This document shows positions 1 through 10,768 of a stretch of DNA of 64,000 bases, in pieces (within the stretch, counting starts at the first letter, position 1; each line of letters starts with the position of its first letter). Under the pieces are notes generated by a model. The model made no database searches. It was not told where the DNA came from and saw only the letters and a list, made by a program, of their open reading frames with translations. The stretch lies in assembly GCA_012931725.1 (NCBI GenBank), contig CM022946.1:54137194-54201193 (forward strand), in the 5' to 3' direction. The position numbers were made by a program, and so were the translations under genes. Source of the stretch: Litsea cubeba. Taxonomy: Eukaryota; Streptophyta; Magnoliopsida; Laurales; Lauraceae.

Positions 1-782
1 GCAGAGGGGAGATCAATTTCGATCTTTGTTGGGCCACACAATCAGTTGTAGAGGAGAACGGAGAAGGGTTCTCAATTTCTACAGGGCCATGCTGGCCGAA
101 GGGGAAGCCGAAAGGAGACGAGCAGTTGGGATCACAGGTCGAGTCTCGTGCCAGAAGAGTCTCCCATGGCCTCTCCGATGAGGAATTCGAAATTCGCGTT
201 GCCGTCTCCGACAACGAGATTCTCGCCAAAGTCTCCCCTGCATCGTTTGAAATTATCGTCAGATTCACCGCTGCTGGCGATGCTAGCAACAAGGCGACGC
301 CGCTTCTGCAGAGGTGGAAGGTGGAGGAGGAGGAGAAAGGGGGACTGTTCACTGCTGTCATCGGAAAAAAAAAACGTCGTTGCCCGTCACCGGACTCATT
401 CCGATCGTCGCTGACCGCCGCCGTCCCGCTACTGTCGTGCCGTCGCCGGATTCTTCCGCTGCCGTCCCGTCGTGCCGTGCCATCGCCGGGGAGGAAGAAG
501 ACTCCCCTAGTGTTCTGTTACAGAACCCTGCAGGAAGAAGAAGACGATGATTTGGGTTCAGTTCTGAGTCAGTTCTAACTTGACCTGCTACGGAAGCCCA
601 GCCCAGATCCCAGACCAGGTGGTGGCAGTTTGACCGGGTTCAACCGCCAGAATTGTTTCTGGAGCCATCCGGACTCAGAATTGCATTCCGTTTTTTTTTT
701 GTTGGATTCGTATTATCGACGAAATCTACAAGGTAGACAGAATGGGTTGACGGTGACAGAGCTTAGTTGCAGGCTTTACTGT
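1..782. other. Spacer, no supportable gene
   Basis: A moderately GC-rich stretch (about 130-560) is open in several plus-strand frames. None starts with a good ATG context or encodes a recognisable domain, and the predicted proteins are low-complexity Arg/Ser/Pro/Glu-rich. I see no RNA gene or terminal repeat. It may be an old transposon or gene remnant whose left part lies outside the window. Confidence 0.4.
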
Positions 783-1140
783 AAATTTATCTGATTTTTG
801 ATTAAATTTATCTGTTTTTTGTCAAATTTATCTGAGTTTTGATCAAATTTATCTATTTTTTGTCATATTTATCTGAGTGTTGTTCAAATTTATCTATTTT
901 TTGTCATATTTCTTTGTATTTTTGGTAAATTTATCTGAGTTTTTTTTAAAATTTATTTGAGTTTTTGGTAAATTTATCTGAGTTTTGTTCAAATTTATCT
1001 GTTTTCTGTCAAATTTATCCGAGTGTTGTTCAAATTTATCTATTTTCTGTCATATTTCTTTGTATTTTTAGTAAATTTATCTGAGTTTTTCTCAAAATTT
1101 ATCTGAGTTTTTTAGCAAATTTATTTACATTTTTTTTAAA
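783..1140. repeat. Degenerate AT-rich tandem repeat (AAATTTATCTGAGTTTT-type)
   Basis: Short units of the type caaatttatctgagttttg / caaatttatctattttttgt follow each other about every 22-24 bp. A longer-period copy is also visible: the block at about 883-945 recurs at about 1028-1090 with few changes. No coding potential. Confidence 0.7.
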
Positions 1141-1236
1141 TCTATATGCGTTTTTTAAATTTATTTTTATTATTTTAAATTTATTTGTATTTTTTGAAAT
1201 TTTCTTTAGATCTTTTGAGATTTATTTGAGTCTTTT

Positions 1237-1476
1237 GAAATTTATTTATATTTTCTGAAATTTATTTGGATATTTTGAAACTTATTTGTATCTTTTTAAA
1301 TTTATTTCCCTTATTTGAAATTTATTTATATTTTCTGAAATTTATTTGGGTATTTTGAGACTTATTTGCTTCTTTTTAAATTTATTTGCGTTATTTGAAA
1401 TTTATTTATATTTTCTGAAATTTATTTGGATATTTTGAAACTTATTTGCATCTTTTTAAATTTATTTGCGTTATTT
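1237..1476. repeat. 80-bp tandem repeat, three copies
   Basis: Three consecutive 80-bp units begin with gaaatttatttatattttct at 1237, 1317 and 1397 and differ from each other by a few substitutions. The array continues the same TTTATTTG-rich composition as the degenerate repeat to its left, so both are probably one evolving satellite-like block. Confidence 0.8.
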
Positions 1477-1818
1477 GATTACATATTTTTTATAACTTAT
1501 TTCATTTTTCGAAATTATTTCATTTTAAAAAAAAAAAATTTATTTTTTTGAAATTTATTTGTCTGTTTTTAGAATTTATTTGAAAATCTGGGGATTCCAT
1601 TAATCGTGGGCAATTAAATGTTAATTGGCCATTATTAATGGGATATCCCACCAATCATGGATTATGATATAAAGAAAGGGTAAACTAGACATTTCAGGTG
1701 TGAGAAAGTGTGGGAGGGACCTTTGGCTCTATGACTTTTTTTTGTGGATCTAAGGCCATAAAGTGTAATGTTCAGGGACCTGTCGCCGAATGCCCCTTAA
1801 AAATAAAACAATGATGAA
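1477..1818. other. AT-rich spacer
   Basis: Decaying TTTATTTG-type sequence to about 1580, then unique AT-rich sequence. No gene, RNA or terminal repeat is seen. Confidence 0.5.
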
Positions 1819-1993
1819 TTTTTTTTTTGTGCTATTGGAGGGTTCCCAATTCTTTGGCAGGACTAATCATTCCGGGCCCAGAGAAAAGTCGGGTAAACTC
1901 CTCTGTAGTCCCAGTGTGGTAGTGTAGTTTTGAACCCACGACCTCCTGGTGCAAACCGTGGTCTTAGGCCAACTGAGCTACCCATTGGGATCA
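1819..1993 (-). mobile_element. tRNA-derived SINE, copy 1
   Basis: Read on the minus strand, the element starts near gatcccaatgggtagctcag (an A-box-like TAGCTCAGTTGG). It continues through a B-box-like GTCGTGGGTTCAAAAC and a unique body, and ends in ccaatagcac followed by a poly-A run (poly-T at 1819-1828 on the plus strand). This is the layout of a plant tRNA-derived SINE with an internal RNA polymerase III promoter. The body and 3' end match a second copy at 4271-4434. The flanking target duplication is not clear because a hAT-like element lies directly next to its head. Confidence 0.75.
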
Positions 1994-2001
1994 CCGAAGA
2001 G

Positions 2002-2512
2002 TAAGGCTGTCAATCATGTCATATTAACGGGTTAACGAATTCATATTATAATCACCTCAACCCGTATACGACTTGTTAACTTAACGGGTCAGAAAATCCA
2101 ACCCGAACCGACCCGTTAATTTAACGGGTTACACGACCCAACCCATTAAGTAATTAAGTCATTTCGAAAATTAATAGAAAATCCATACAAAAATATATAA
2201 GGAGGAAAATATATAAGCCACACGAAACTTTAAGTGAGGATCTCAAATGGATCCCACCTAAAACCCCACTATAAAATAATAAATTTCAATTTCTTCTTTA
2301 TGAATATAAATTAATATAGCTACACTTATGGACTATAAGATTTTTAACATGTTAAGCAAGTTGTTAATGGATTACTGGTTTGATTCGTACACGACCTTTA
2401 ACTTAACGTGTTAACGGGTTTGACCCGTTAACGACTCAAACCCATTAAGAGCCCACCCGAACAAGTTAATATATCGTGCGGATTCGTGTCGTGTGGTATT
2501 TTAACAGCCCTA
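2002..2512. mobile_element. hAT-like non-autonomous element (511 bp)
   Basis: The left end taaggctgtcaat and the right end (minus strand tagggctgttaaaa) form short imperfect terminal inverted repeats. The flanks are ccgaagag (1994-2001) and cggaagag (2513-2520), an 8-bp duplication with one mismatch, which fits the hAT superfamily. The interior is rich in inverted copies of aacgggtt / acccgtta (for example 2025-2160 and 2400-2460). It contains no transposase. Confidence 0.75.
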
Positions 2513-2520
2513 CGGAAGAG

Positions 2521-3424
2521 GTTTGTAGTGTAGCTTTTCTGGGTAATCTTGTTTTTCATTTTATGAAATTGGGTTTTAATTTCTCAAACCATACTATCAA
2601 CTTTTCGACTCATGATGTGTAAAAGGGTATTCCTTGTTCTTCCTTCATATTCAGATGTCTGACACGATAGTGTGAAAGATGTTTCTTTTTATCTCTGTGC
2701 TTTTCATTACCTTTTGGTCAGTGAGATAGAAAAGAACCTCAATGTACAGAATAATATGCTCAAGTAGGATTAATACTTAATAGTCATGACTGTTGGCTCA
2801 CCCCTTTTGGACCATGTCTCCAAATCATTGCTAGTTGGTGGGGCACTTTCTTCTTGATCCATGAAAATTGTCCTCTTATCCTATTGCTCTCTAAGGTCAG
2901 TAGCAGAACTCCAAATTTCAGTAGACAAAAAAAAAGAGGAAGGAACTAATTTGATAATGGTGCACAAGATTACATTTGCAAGGGATCTGATTTCCACACC
3001 TCAATCAAAAAGAAAAATGAAAAGAAAAAAAAAAAGACATCACCAACACAAAATAACTACAGAGATCTGTTGGAAAACCCCCTCCATCTCAGCTTGCATC
3101 TTTAAAAAATGGTTCTACATGTATAGCTGCTTATATCAATATACATTACACTTGAAAACATCATTTTTCAATACAACTCATGTATAATCATGAATCCCTT
3201 GTCTACCTAAATCCTAAGAGGACCCAAAACAAATAAAAATTAATGAATACCCATTTCATGTTTGTACTGTATGTACATTTTCTCATGTCTAGAGTATCAA
3301 AACAAACCACAAACCATATAAAGATATTAAAAAAAAGATCAAAATTTGTAAAATTGACCCTACAAAAATCCCAATTTACGGGAATCTTGGATGTTGAGAA
3401 AGAGAGAGAGGGGAGATGGATGTT
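2521..3424. other. Spacer, no supportable gene
   Basis: AT-rich unique sequence; the short open frames have no recognisable domain. The right part is presumably the 3' flank of the minus-strand peptide gene that ends at 3425. Confidence 0.4.
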
Positions 3425-3688
3425 CTAATGACCGACTCCTGGGCTTGGAATTGACTGCAGGAACCGATCCCTGGTGGTGACATGAGAAGCAAAGAGCCTT
3501 TGGTCCACAGTCATTTCATGACTCCTCTTGCTAGGAGCAGATGGGGGCTCTGTGCCCTTGGGAAGAGCAACTAGAAACAAACTAGTCTCTTGAGAAGGAA
3601 GAACCTTGCTCTGACCCAAAAGCTTCCTGGCATGTATGGATGAAGACAAGCAGAGGAAGAGAAGGAAGAACACAAGTAACTTGGCCAT
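3425..3688 (-). CDS. Small secreted peptide precursor, IDA/PIP-type with two peptide motifs
   Basis: This 87-residue protein starts at the ATG complementary to 3686-3688 and ends with TAG at 3425-3427, with no intron needed. Residues 1-20 form a clear signal peptide (MAKLLVFFLLFLCLSSSIHA), so the product should enter the secretory pathway. Residues 42-57 contain LPKG followed by PPSAPSKRSH, very like the mature peptide region of INFLORESCENCE DEFICIENT IN ABSCISSION (IDA) and IDA-like precursors. The extreme C-terminus, SIPSPGVGH (79-87), resembles the C-terminal motif of PAMP-induced peptides (PIP/PIPL, SGPSPxGxGH) and the SPGxGH end of CEPs. IDA and PIP families are known to be related ligands of HAESA/RLK7-type receptor kinases; assignment here is by motif only. 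The region between is basic and poorly conserved, as in other pro-peptides. It is the only intact host-like gene in the window. Confidence 0.75.
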   Translation of the reverse strand: MAKLLVFFLLFLCLSSSIHARKLLGQSKVLPSQETSLFLVALPKGTEPPSAPSKRSHEMTVDQRLFASHVTTRDRFLQSIPSPGVGH

Positions 3689-3854
3689 TGAAGAGAAATG
3701 TTGGAATATGAATTCTAAGAGAATGGGTATCTATCTCTCTCTGTTCTTGTTTTTGTTGTAGGAGATGATGAGAAATGGAGAGATGGGGTTGTGTAGATTT
3801 TGGAGAGGAGGAATGGAATGGATGAGAGTGCGAGTAGGGAGAGGTTTGGTGGGG

Positions 3855-3862
3855 ATTTTATG
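3855..3862 (-). promoter_or_regulatory. Possible TATA box of the peptide gene
   Basis: The minus strand reads cataaaat about 170 bp upstream of the peptide ATG, within a C/T-rich leader-like sequence. Its position is compatible with a TATA element giving a leader of about 130 bases. No stronger candidate is visible nearer the start codon. Confidence 0.3.
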
Positions 3863-4270
3863 GGGGTAGAGAGATGTATGAAGGCGGGGACAATTTCCAA
3901 ACGCGTGCAAAGGAAAGGAGAGGTGAAAGCGTGGGAGCCATGGAAGTTGCCCTGGTCAGACGGTACGTAAGCAGGATAGTTGAATTTCAGCACTAAAAAT
4001 GACTACGTAGGCCCAGGAGGAACCTGAAATTGTACTCCCCAGAAGAGGCCTCTTTGTCATGGCCTCTTTAGATTGCATTAAAATACATATAAATCTAATA
4101 CATAAAAATTTCAAGCTATATAAGTGGTTAAAAATAAAATTAAAGTTAAACTTTAAAAAATGAGCATCGAATAACATTTTCTTTTATGAAAACTAGTATA
4201 TATATAAGAAAGATGGGAAATGAATATGTAGTCATTATACTAATGATTTAAATCTTGAAAATAAAGGTCT
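3863..4270. other. Upstream region of the peptide gene, spacer
   Basis: Divergent short frames without domains. The part near 3890-3970 has an ACGCGT motif and is presumably promoter sequence of the minus-strand peptide gene. The rest is AT-rich. Confidence 0.35.
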
Positions 4271-4434
4271 TGATATCGACCATCGGTTCCCCCTTCTTCA
4301 GGAATCGAAGGTTGAGTCCACTGGTGTTACCATCTTGGGGCCACAAGGGTGTTTACCCGGCTTCCCTCTGGACACGGAGGGATTAGTCTAACCTAAAGGA
4401 TTGGGAACCCTCTAATAGCAAAAAAAAATAAAAA
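4271..4434 (+). mobile_element. tRNA-derived SINE, copy 2 (5'-truncated)
   Basis: The segment gtttacccggcttccctctgg..gattagtctaacc..ttgggaaccctctaatagc and the trailing poly-A align with the minus-strand SINE at 1819-1993. A degraded B-box-like gaaggttgagtccac is visible near 4308, but the A-box part is not recognisable, so the head is truncated or diverged. Confidence 0.65.
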
Positions 4435-4864
4435 GGTGAAAGTTTAAATTTCAATCCAAATACTTGAAATAAATATGGGATTTGACTTTCATAGGATTTG
4501 ATTTATTAAGGCGATGCCTGGTTATTTATTTTTCATCTCTACTTAAATTCAATGAGAGATTATTTGATAGTTATTTGAAGATCTTCATCTTTTTTCTTTA
4601 ATTTAACTCACTTCTTAAAATACATGTATAGAATTCCTAAGAACTCCATTTCATGCAAATGAATAATCCCTTGATTTTAAATAATCAAATACTTGCCAAC
4701 TTTGTTGATGTAAGTTGATAAATACATCTAAATCACATGCCCCGCCACAGATTCTCTATCCTCGCTGTTAAAATACAGGAGTACGCTCTATTAGTTAATT
4801 TACGATCATCCCATTGGTGTGACATTTTGTCGTGTGCAACGTTTACAGCTTAATAACCCATGAC
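4435..4864. other. AT-rich spacer
   Basis: No coding frame, RNA gene or repeat boundary seen. Confidence 0.4.
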
Positions 4865-5229
4865 TAAGGAGCCGTTTGGAAGCTTTAAATGAGGCCCACC
4901 TTTTAGGAATTGTGATAATTAGGGCTCACCTTTCAAAATTTACAATGAACTTATTTTTATCCAAAACACGTGATAATGAAAAAAAAATTTAGTTATTTTT
5001 CTAAAACACTCATAATTATATATTTTTCTTTTTTGATAAGGTAAGAACTCAGAAACCCACTCCCCAAGTCCCTCACCATCAACATATTTCTAATAGAGGC
5101 AAAACCTCTAATTGATAATAATCTCTAGAGATAAAATATAATTACTGTTTACCAAATATTCTAATGTATCAATGAGCTCTAAATCATAAAATAAAATCTT
5201 ATCTTTATAATATTTTCAAACACCCCCTA
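4865..5229. mobile_element. Possible hAT-type miniature element
   Basis: The left end taaggagccgtttggaagc and the minus strand of the right end (tagggggtgtttgaaaat) form an imperfect terminal inverted repeat of the GGGGTGTTTGG type common in plant hAT miniature elements. The flanks do not give a clean 8-bp duplication, so boundaries and class are tentative. Confidence 0.35.
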
Positions 5230-5754
5230 GCCCTAGGACGGCCTAGGTTATACATGCATAATTAAGTTCAAAATATCCTTGAGTTTTATTATTTCATGTG
5301 CAGGTGTGCTCCTGAGGTATACATTGCTTTTCTACAAGAAATTTTGGAAACTTGGTCTACTGAGAAGTCGCCGCGTGTAGCTGACCTGGCCGACGAGGGC
5401 GGAGCAGCCGGCCTCTATGTTTTAATTTACTTTCTATCAACTGCCACCGGCACAACTCACAAGCCATTCAGATCTCGAGCCGGCTCGAGTCGGTGACTGA
5501 AGACGTGTTCCTGGTTCGTTGGCCCATTAGGAAGAATTTGTGCATATATGTAATCCACATTGGGAATGTCAAGTCCTAAAAAAAAAAAAAAGAAGTCCTA
5601 CAAAAGACGTATCCCTTGGTACCTTTTACTTGTGTTTTTTTAAGTTTATGATTAACTATGACACTAACTTGTAGGGCTTGGTTTTGGAAATTTGCTACCA
5701 GCATATCAACAGCTGTCCCTCAAGCTATTGGGATATTTTATTTGGCTTGCAAAA
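5230..5754. other. Spacer, no supportable gene
   Basis: A 66-codon frame at 5296-5496 is GC-richer than its surroundings but has no recognisable domain. Nothing else is seen before the left LTR of copia element 1. Confidence 0.35.
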
Positions 5755-6510
5755 TGTTAGCAACTATACAACTTAAAATAATAATTTCATACGAACACAG
5801 TACGTACCTTTCTGGTCTCTGTAACAGTTCTGTGTTTGTTTCAAGTTCCACAGTAATCCGAGCCTAGTGATATCACTATGTCCTTAAGACAGATTTTCCC
5901 CCTCACAGTGCTGAAGGTTAAAAGGGAAACTGTCTCCCAAGATAGAACGGATTTTATCTTCTTTGGAAGGCAGCACTTCAATTCCAAAGAACAACGAACG
6001 CAGCAGTAGCAGACCAAGAACAGAGGAAGAAGAGAAAAGAGATTTTGCTGTGTATTTCTCTCTCAAAGCTGTCCACTATTTATAGGAGATAGGTGCCTCT
6101 GAAATGAAGTTGTGCAACCTTTCATGAAAGGTAGCATCACTTCAGTTCATGCATTGTTTCATGAAAAGATGCAATGTTTCGAACCATTGCATCATTTGAA
6201 AAAGCCCATTTCATTAAGAAAAGCGTAGGCCCAATTCAGATTTGGGCTTTGTAAAAAGTAAGATCCAAAAATAAAGAAACCACAACCAAGCCCAAGCCCA
6301 GCCCAGCCGAGCCGGGCCGGGCCGGCGCGCGTGTGACCCGACCCGACCCGAACCGAACCGAGCCGAGCCGGCCGGCCGGACGGACGGCGGCGGCGGCGGC
6401 GCGCGCGCGTGTGATTGTTGAGTTTGACTGCGTTCCGTCTCCACGGAAAATTAGTGGTACCCCTTGGGGCCCAACCCTTATAGTCATACTTTCTCTATAT
6501 ATACTCAACA
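5755..6510 (-). repeat. 3' LTR of copia element 1
   Basis: This is the 3' LTR in element orientation. It aligns along its length with 10141-10768 but is about 128 bp longer. The extra sequence lies at about 6193-6213 (a 21-bp indel) and in the G/C-rich tract around 6250-6405, with runs of GCCCA, CCGAGCCGG, GACCC and CGG. Only scattered substitutions separate the rest of the two LTRs. Confidence 0.9.
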
Positions 6511-9500
6511 TCTCTGTGGACTTGGAGTCTTTAGTGTCAGATATCCAATTAGCATCGCAGTACCCTTCTGGAACAGCTGGATATCGGGTATAGTGCAGAC
6601 CATAGTTCTGAGTATACTTTAAGTATCCCAAAACTCTAAGAATGGCAGTCCAGTGATCTTTGCCAGGATGACTCGTATATCGACTTAACTTGCTCACAGA
6701 GTATGCTATGTCAGGTCTTGTACAGTTCATGACATACATTAAACTGCCAAGTATACGAGAGTACTCTAGTTGAGATACACTAATACCAGTATTTTTTGCT
6801 AAATGAAGATTTACGTCAACTGGTGACCGTTTTGGAGTGATGTTATATGCCTTGAACTTTTCAAGAATTTGCTCAATGTAATGAGATTGTGATAGAACAA
6901 GTCCATCTTGTGTCCTAGAAATCTTAATTCCTAGGATAACATCCGCAACTCCTAAATCTTTCATATCAAACTTACTGGATAGCATTTGTTTGGTGGATTT
7001 TATGACATCCATATTACTACCCAAAATTAGCATATCGTCGACATAGAGACAAACAATGACACATCCTTTTTGAGTGTTTTTGACATAAACACATTTGTCA
7101 CACTCGTTTATTTTGAAACCGTTTGACAACATTGCATTGTCAAATTTCTCATGCCATTGCTTTGGTGCTTGCTTTAATCCATATAAGGATTTAACAAGCT
7201 TACAAACTTTCCTTTCTTGGCCAGGAGCAATAAACCCTTCGGGTTGTTCCATGTATATTTCTTCATCTAACTCACCATTCAAGAATGCCGTTTTTACATC
7301 CATTTGATGTATCTCAAGTCCATGTATAGATGCTATTGCTATCAGCATCCTTATGGACGTTATTCTTGTAACTGGAGAATAAGTGTCGAAATAATCGAAT
7401 CCTTCCTTTTGTCTAAAACCTTTGACCACAAGTCTGGCTTTATATTTGTCGATTGATCCATTAGTCTTAAACTTCTTTGTGAATATCCATTTATATCCCA
7501 AAGTCTTGGAACCATGTGGTAAATCCACTAATTCCCATGTATGATTTTGTAATATGGATTCAATCTCGCTATTTATTGCTTCTTTCCAATAAGTAGATTC
7601 AGGAGTGGACATAGCCTCCTTGAACGTTTGGGGTTCATTTTCCAACATGAATGTTAGAAAATCAGGTCCAAAAGATGTTGACGTCCTTGACCTTTTACTA
7701 CGTCTAGGTTCCTCCTCAATTGCACTTTGTTTAGGATGGTAACTAGTTGTAGCATCTAAATTTCTCTTTGATGAACTTGATGTTAAACATATGTTATACG
7801 GAAATGTATTTTCAAAGAATGAAGCATTCCTTGACTCAATAATTGTATTAACATGTATATCTTGAATCTCTGATTTATGAACCAAAAAACGATATGCACT
7901 ACTATTGTTTGCATATCCAATGAATACACAATCAATAGTCTTGGGTCCTATCTTCACCTTCTTAGGTTTAGGAACTTCCACTTTAGCAAGACACCCCCAC
8001 ACTTTTAAGAATTCGTAGGAAGTCTGATGACCTTTCCATAATTCGTAAGGTGTTTTAAGCGTCTTTTTGTTAGGAATCTTGTTGAGAATGTAATTGGCGG
8101 AAAGCAAGGCTTCCCCCCACAAATTCTGGGGTAAACCAGAACTTAACAACATAGCATTCATCATCTCTTTAAGAGTTCGGTTTTTGCGCTCAGCAATACC
8201 GTTTGATTGAGGTGAATAAGGAGCCGTAGTTTGATGAATGATTCCATGTTCAGAACATAGACTTTCAAAAGGTGATTCATATTCACCCCCTCTATCGCTT
8301 CTTATCGCCTTAATCTTCTTGCTTAGTTGATTTTCAACTTCATTTTTATAGTGTTTGAACACTTCAATTGCCTCATCTTTACTTCTTAATAAGTAAACAT
8401 AACAGTAGCGAGTGCTATCGTCAATAAAAGTAATGAAATACTTTTTACCGCCTCTAGTAGATACAAACTTAAGATCACAGATATCTGTGTGTATTAAGTC
8501 CAGAGGTTCGGTATTTCTTTCAACAGAATGAAAGGAGGATCTGGTCAATTTGGATTCTACACAAGTTTCACATTTGTGGTGTGGGTCTATTGTTATCTTT
8601 GGTATAAAGTTCAAGTTAATTAATCTACGTAAAGTATCATAATTAACATGTCCTAATCTACCATGCCATATGTGTGAACACTCAATCAAGTAAACAGAAG
8701 TTTGAACTTTATTAGCGCTCTTTGGCGCAATGGTGAAACATGACATCTTAAAGAGCCCATCCTGAAGATAGCCCTTACCCACAAATACATCATTCTTAGT
8801 CAGCACAAATTTATCAGAAACAAAGACTAACTTAAACCCATTCTTGCTCAGCAGCGACCCAGAAACCAAGTTCTTGCGAATGTCAGGCACATAGAGTACC
8901 TCATTCAGAGTCAGTTCCTTCCCAGAAGTCAGCTTCATCACCACCTTTCCTTTACCTTCAACCTTGGATGTAGAGGAGTTCCCCATGAAGAGTTGTTCTT
9001 CCTTTTCTACAGCATGATAGGTGGTGAACATGGACCTGTTGGAGCAAATGTGGCGAGTAGCACCAGTGTCTACCCACCATTCTCTTTCGTTTCCAACCGT
9101 GAGACATTCAGAAACCACAGCAGATAGGTTTATGTCATGCACGTCAGCAGAAAGCTTATCCATTGTTATATGAGCTTCAGTCTTTTGCTTCTTGAACTTC
9201 TTTGACTTGCGACATTCACTAGCCCTGTGTCCAGCCTTTCCACAGTTGTAGCACTTGCCCTTGAACTTGGTAGGTGCACTCTTTTCACCTTGAGCTTTCT
9301 CTTGGTGCTTCCTCTTTTCTTTTTGGCCTTCTATAACATTAGCCTTTGCCACCATAGGATCTTTACCCTTCTTTTCAGATAGACGGTTGTCTTCCTCTAT
9401 CCTTAGACGGACAATTAGTTCTTCAAGATTCATATCCTTGCGTTTATGCTTAAGATAGTTCTTAAAATCCTTCCAAGATGGTGGTAATTTTTCCATCATA

Positions 9501-10006
9501 GCAGCCACTTGGAAAGATTCTCCTATGGTCATTCCTTCAACAATGACATCATGTAGGATCACTTGAAGTTCTTGAACTTGGCTTATGACAGACTTACCAT
9601 CCGTCATTTTGAAATCAAGAAACCTGCCAACTATGAATTTCTTCATGCCAGCATCTTCAGTCTTGTATTTCTTGTCCAAGGAATCCCAAAGATCTTTAGC
9701 CGATTGGAACACACTATACACATTGTATAATGAGTCTGCTAATCCACTTAGGACATAATTTCTACATAAGAAATCAGCATGCATCCAAGCATCTTTGGCC
9801 AAAACCTTTTCCTTGTCAGTTTCATCATTACTTACTTCAGGAGCCTTATCCCAAAGAAATTTTGCCAAGTTCAGGGTGGTCAGATAGAAGAGCATCTTCT
9901 GTTGCCAACGCTTGAAATCAGTTCCAGTGAACTTTTCAGGCTTCTCCCCATGAGGAACAGAGTTGGTAACAACAGGAGCAGTAGGAATTACTAGTGTTGA
10001 TTCCAT
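6511..10006 (-). pseudogene. copia gag-pol polyprotein, truncated in RNase H
   Basis: The frame is open from the ATG at 10004-10006 (MESTLVIPTAPVV..). In order it shows a UBN2/gag region, a zinc knuckle CYNCGKAGHRASEC at about residues 251-265, and the aspartic protease motif WWVDTGATRHIC near 312. Next are the GAG-pre-integrase domain (HGRLGHVNYDTL), integrase (DLIHTDICDLK, then RSDRGGEY and QSNGIAERKNRT) and reverse transcriptase with DVKTAFLNGELDEEIYMEQPEG-type and YVDDM motifs near 989. RNase H stops at YCDANWISDTKDSKST, where the frame runs directly into LTR sequence. The missing segment would hold the rest of RNase H and the 3' untranslated region. There is no internal stop or frameshift upstream, so the defect is a clean deletion. 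Confidence 0.9.
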
Positions 10007-10140
10007 TTCTTTCTTTCTTTCTGTAACAGAAATACAGTTTACTTAATCCTTACAATCGAAAAGAAAACAGAAACAAATTCTGTTCGTAAGTAGAAGAAGA
10101 AGTGGCAGAAAAGATGACTTAAAAGAAATCTGTCTTAAGT

Positions 10141-10768
10141 TGTTAGCAACTATACAACTTAAAATAATAATTTCATACGAACACAGTACATACCTTTCTG
10201 GTCTCTGTAACAGTTCTGTGTTTGTTTCAAGTTCCACAGTAATCCGAGCCTAGTGATATCACTATGTCCTTAAGACAGATTTTCCCCCTCACAGTGCTGA
10301 AGGTTAAAAGGGAAACTGTCTCCCAAGATAGAACGGATTTTATCTTCTTTGGAAGGCAGCACTTCAATTCCAAAGAACAACGAACGCAGCAGTAGCAGAC
10401 CAAGAACAGAGGAAGAAGAGAAAAGAGATTTTGCTGTGTATTTCTCTCTCAAAGCTGTCCACTATTTATAGGAGATAGGTGCCTCTGAAATGAAGTTGTG
10501 CAACCTTTCATGAAAGGTAGCATCACTTCAGTTCATGCATTGTTTCATGAAAAGATGCAATGTTTCGAACCCCATTTCATTAAGAAAAGCGTAGGCCCAA
10601 TTCAGATTTGGGCTTTGTAAGACCCGACCCGAACCGAGCCGGCCGGCCGGACGGCGGCGCGCGCGCGTGTGATTGTTGAGTTTGACTGCGTTCCGTCTCC
10701 ACGGAAAATTAGTGGTACCCCTTGGGGCCCAACCCTTATAGTCATACTTTCTCTATATATACTCAACA
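10141..10768 (-). repeat. 5' LTR of copia element 1
   Basis: Upstream LTR in element orientation, starting TGTTGAG at 10768 and ending GCTAACA at 10141. It lacks most of the G/C-rich tract found in the other LTR. No canonical TGGTATCAGAGC primer site follows it at 10140; the adjoining minus strand reads acttaagacagattt. Confidence 0.9.
10463..10470 (-). promoter_or_regulatory. LTR TATA box, copia element 1
   Basis: The minus strand reads TATAAATA in the 5' LTR, a standard position for the element's polymerase II promoter. The same motif is conserved in the other LTR at about 6073-6080. Confidence 0.55.

Larger units (their letters stand above)
5755..10768 (-). mobile_element. Ty1/copia LTR retrotransposon, element 1
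   Basis: Two direct LTRs (5755-6510 and 10141-10768), each bounded by TG..CA in the TGTT..AACA form, flank a minus-strand gag-pol. The outer flanks are gcaaaa on the left and tctct on the right, so no 5-bp target duplication is visible. The element is not autonomous: everything between mid RNase H and the 3' LTR is deleted. I cannot name the copia lineage with confidence. Confidence 0.9.

Noticed and set aside
126..578. 150-codon open frame and overlapping frames near the left edge
   Set aside because: No proper ATG start for the longest frame, low-complexity Arg/Ser/Pro composition, and three overlapping frames equally open; no domain.
5296..5496. 66-codon frame with gene-like GC content
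   Set aside because: No recognised domain, no neighbouring exon, and the length is within chance expectation.
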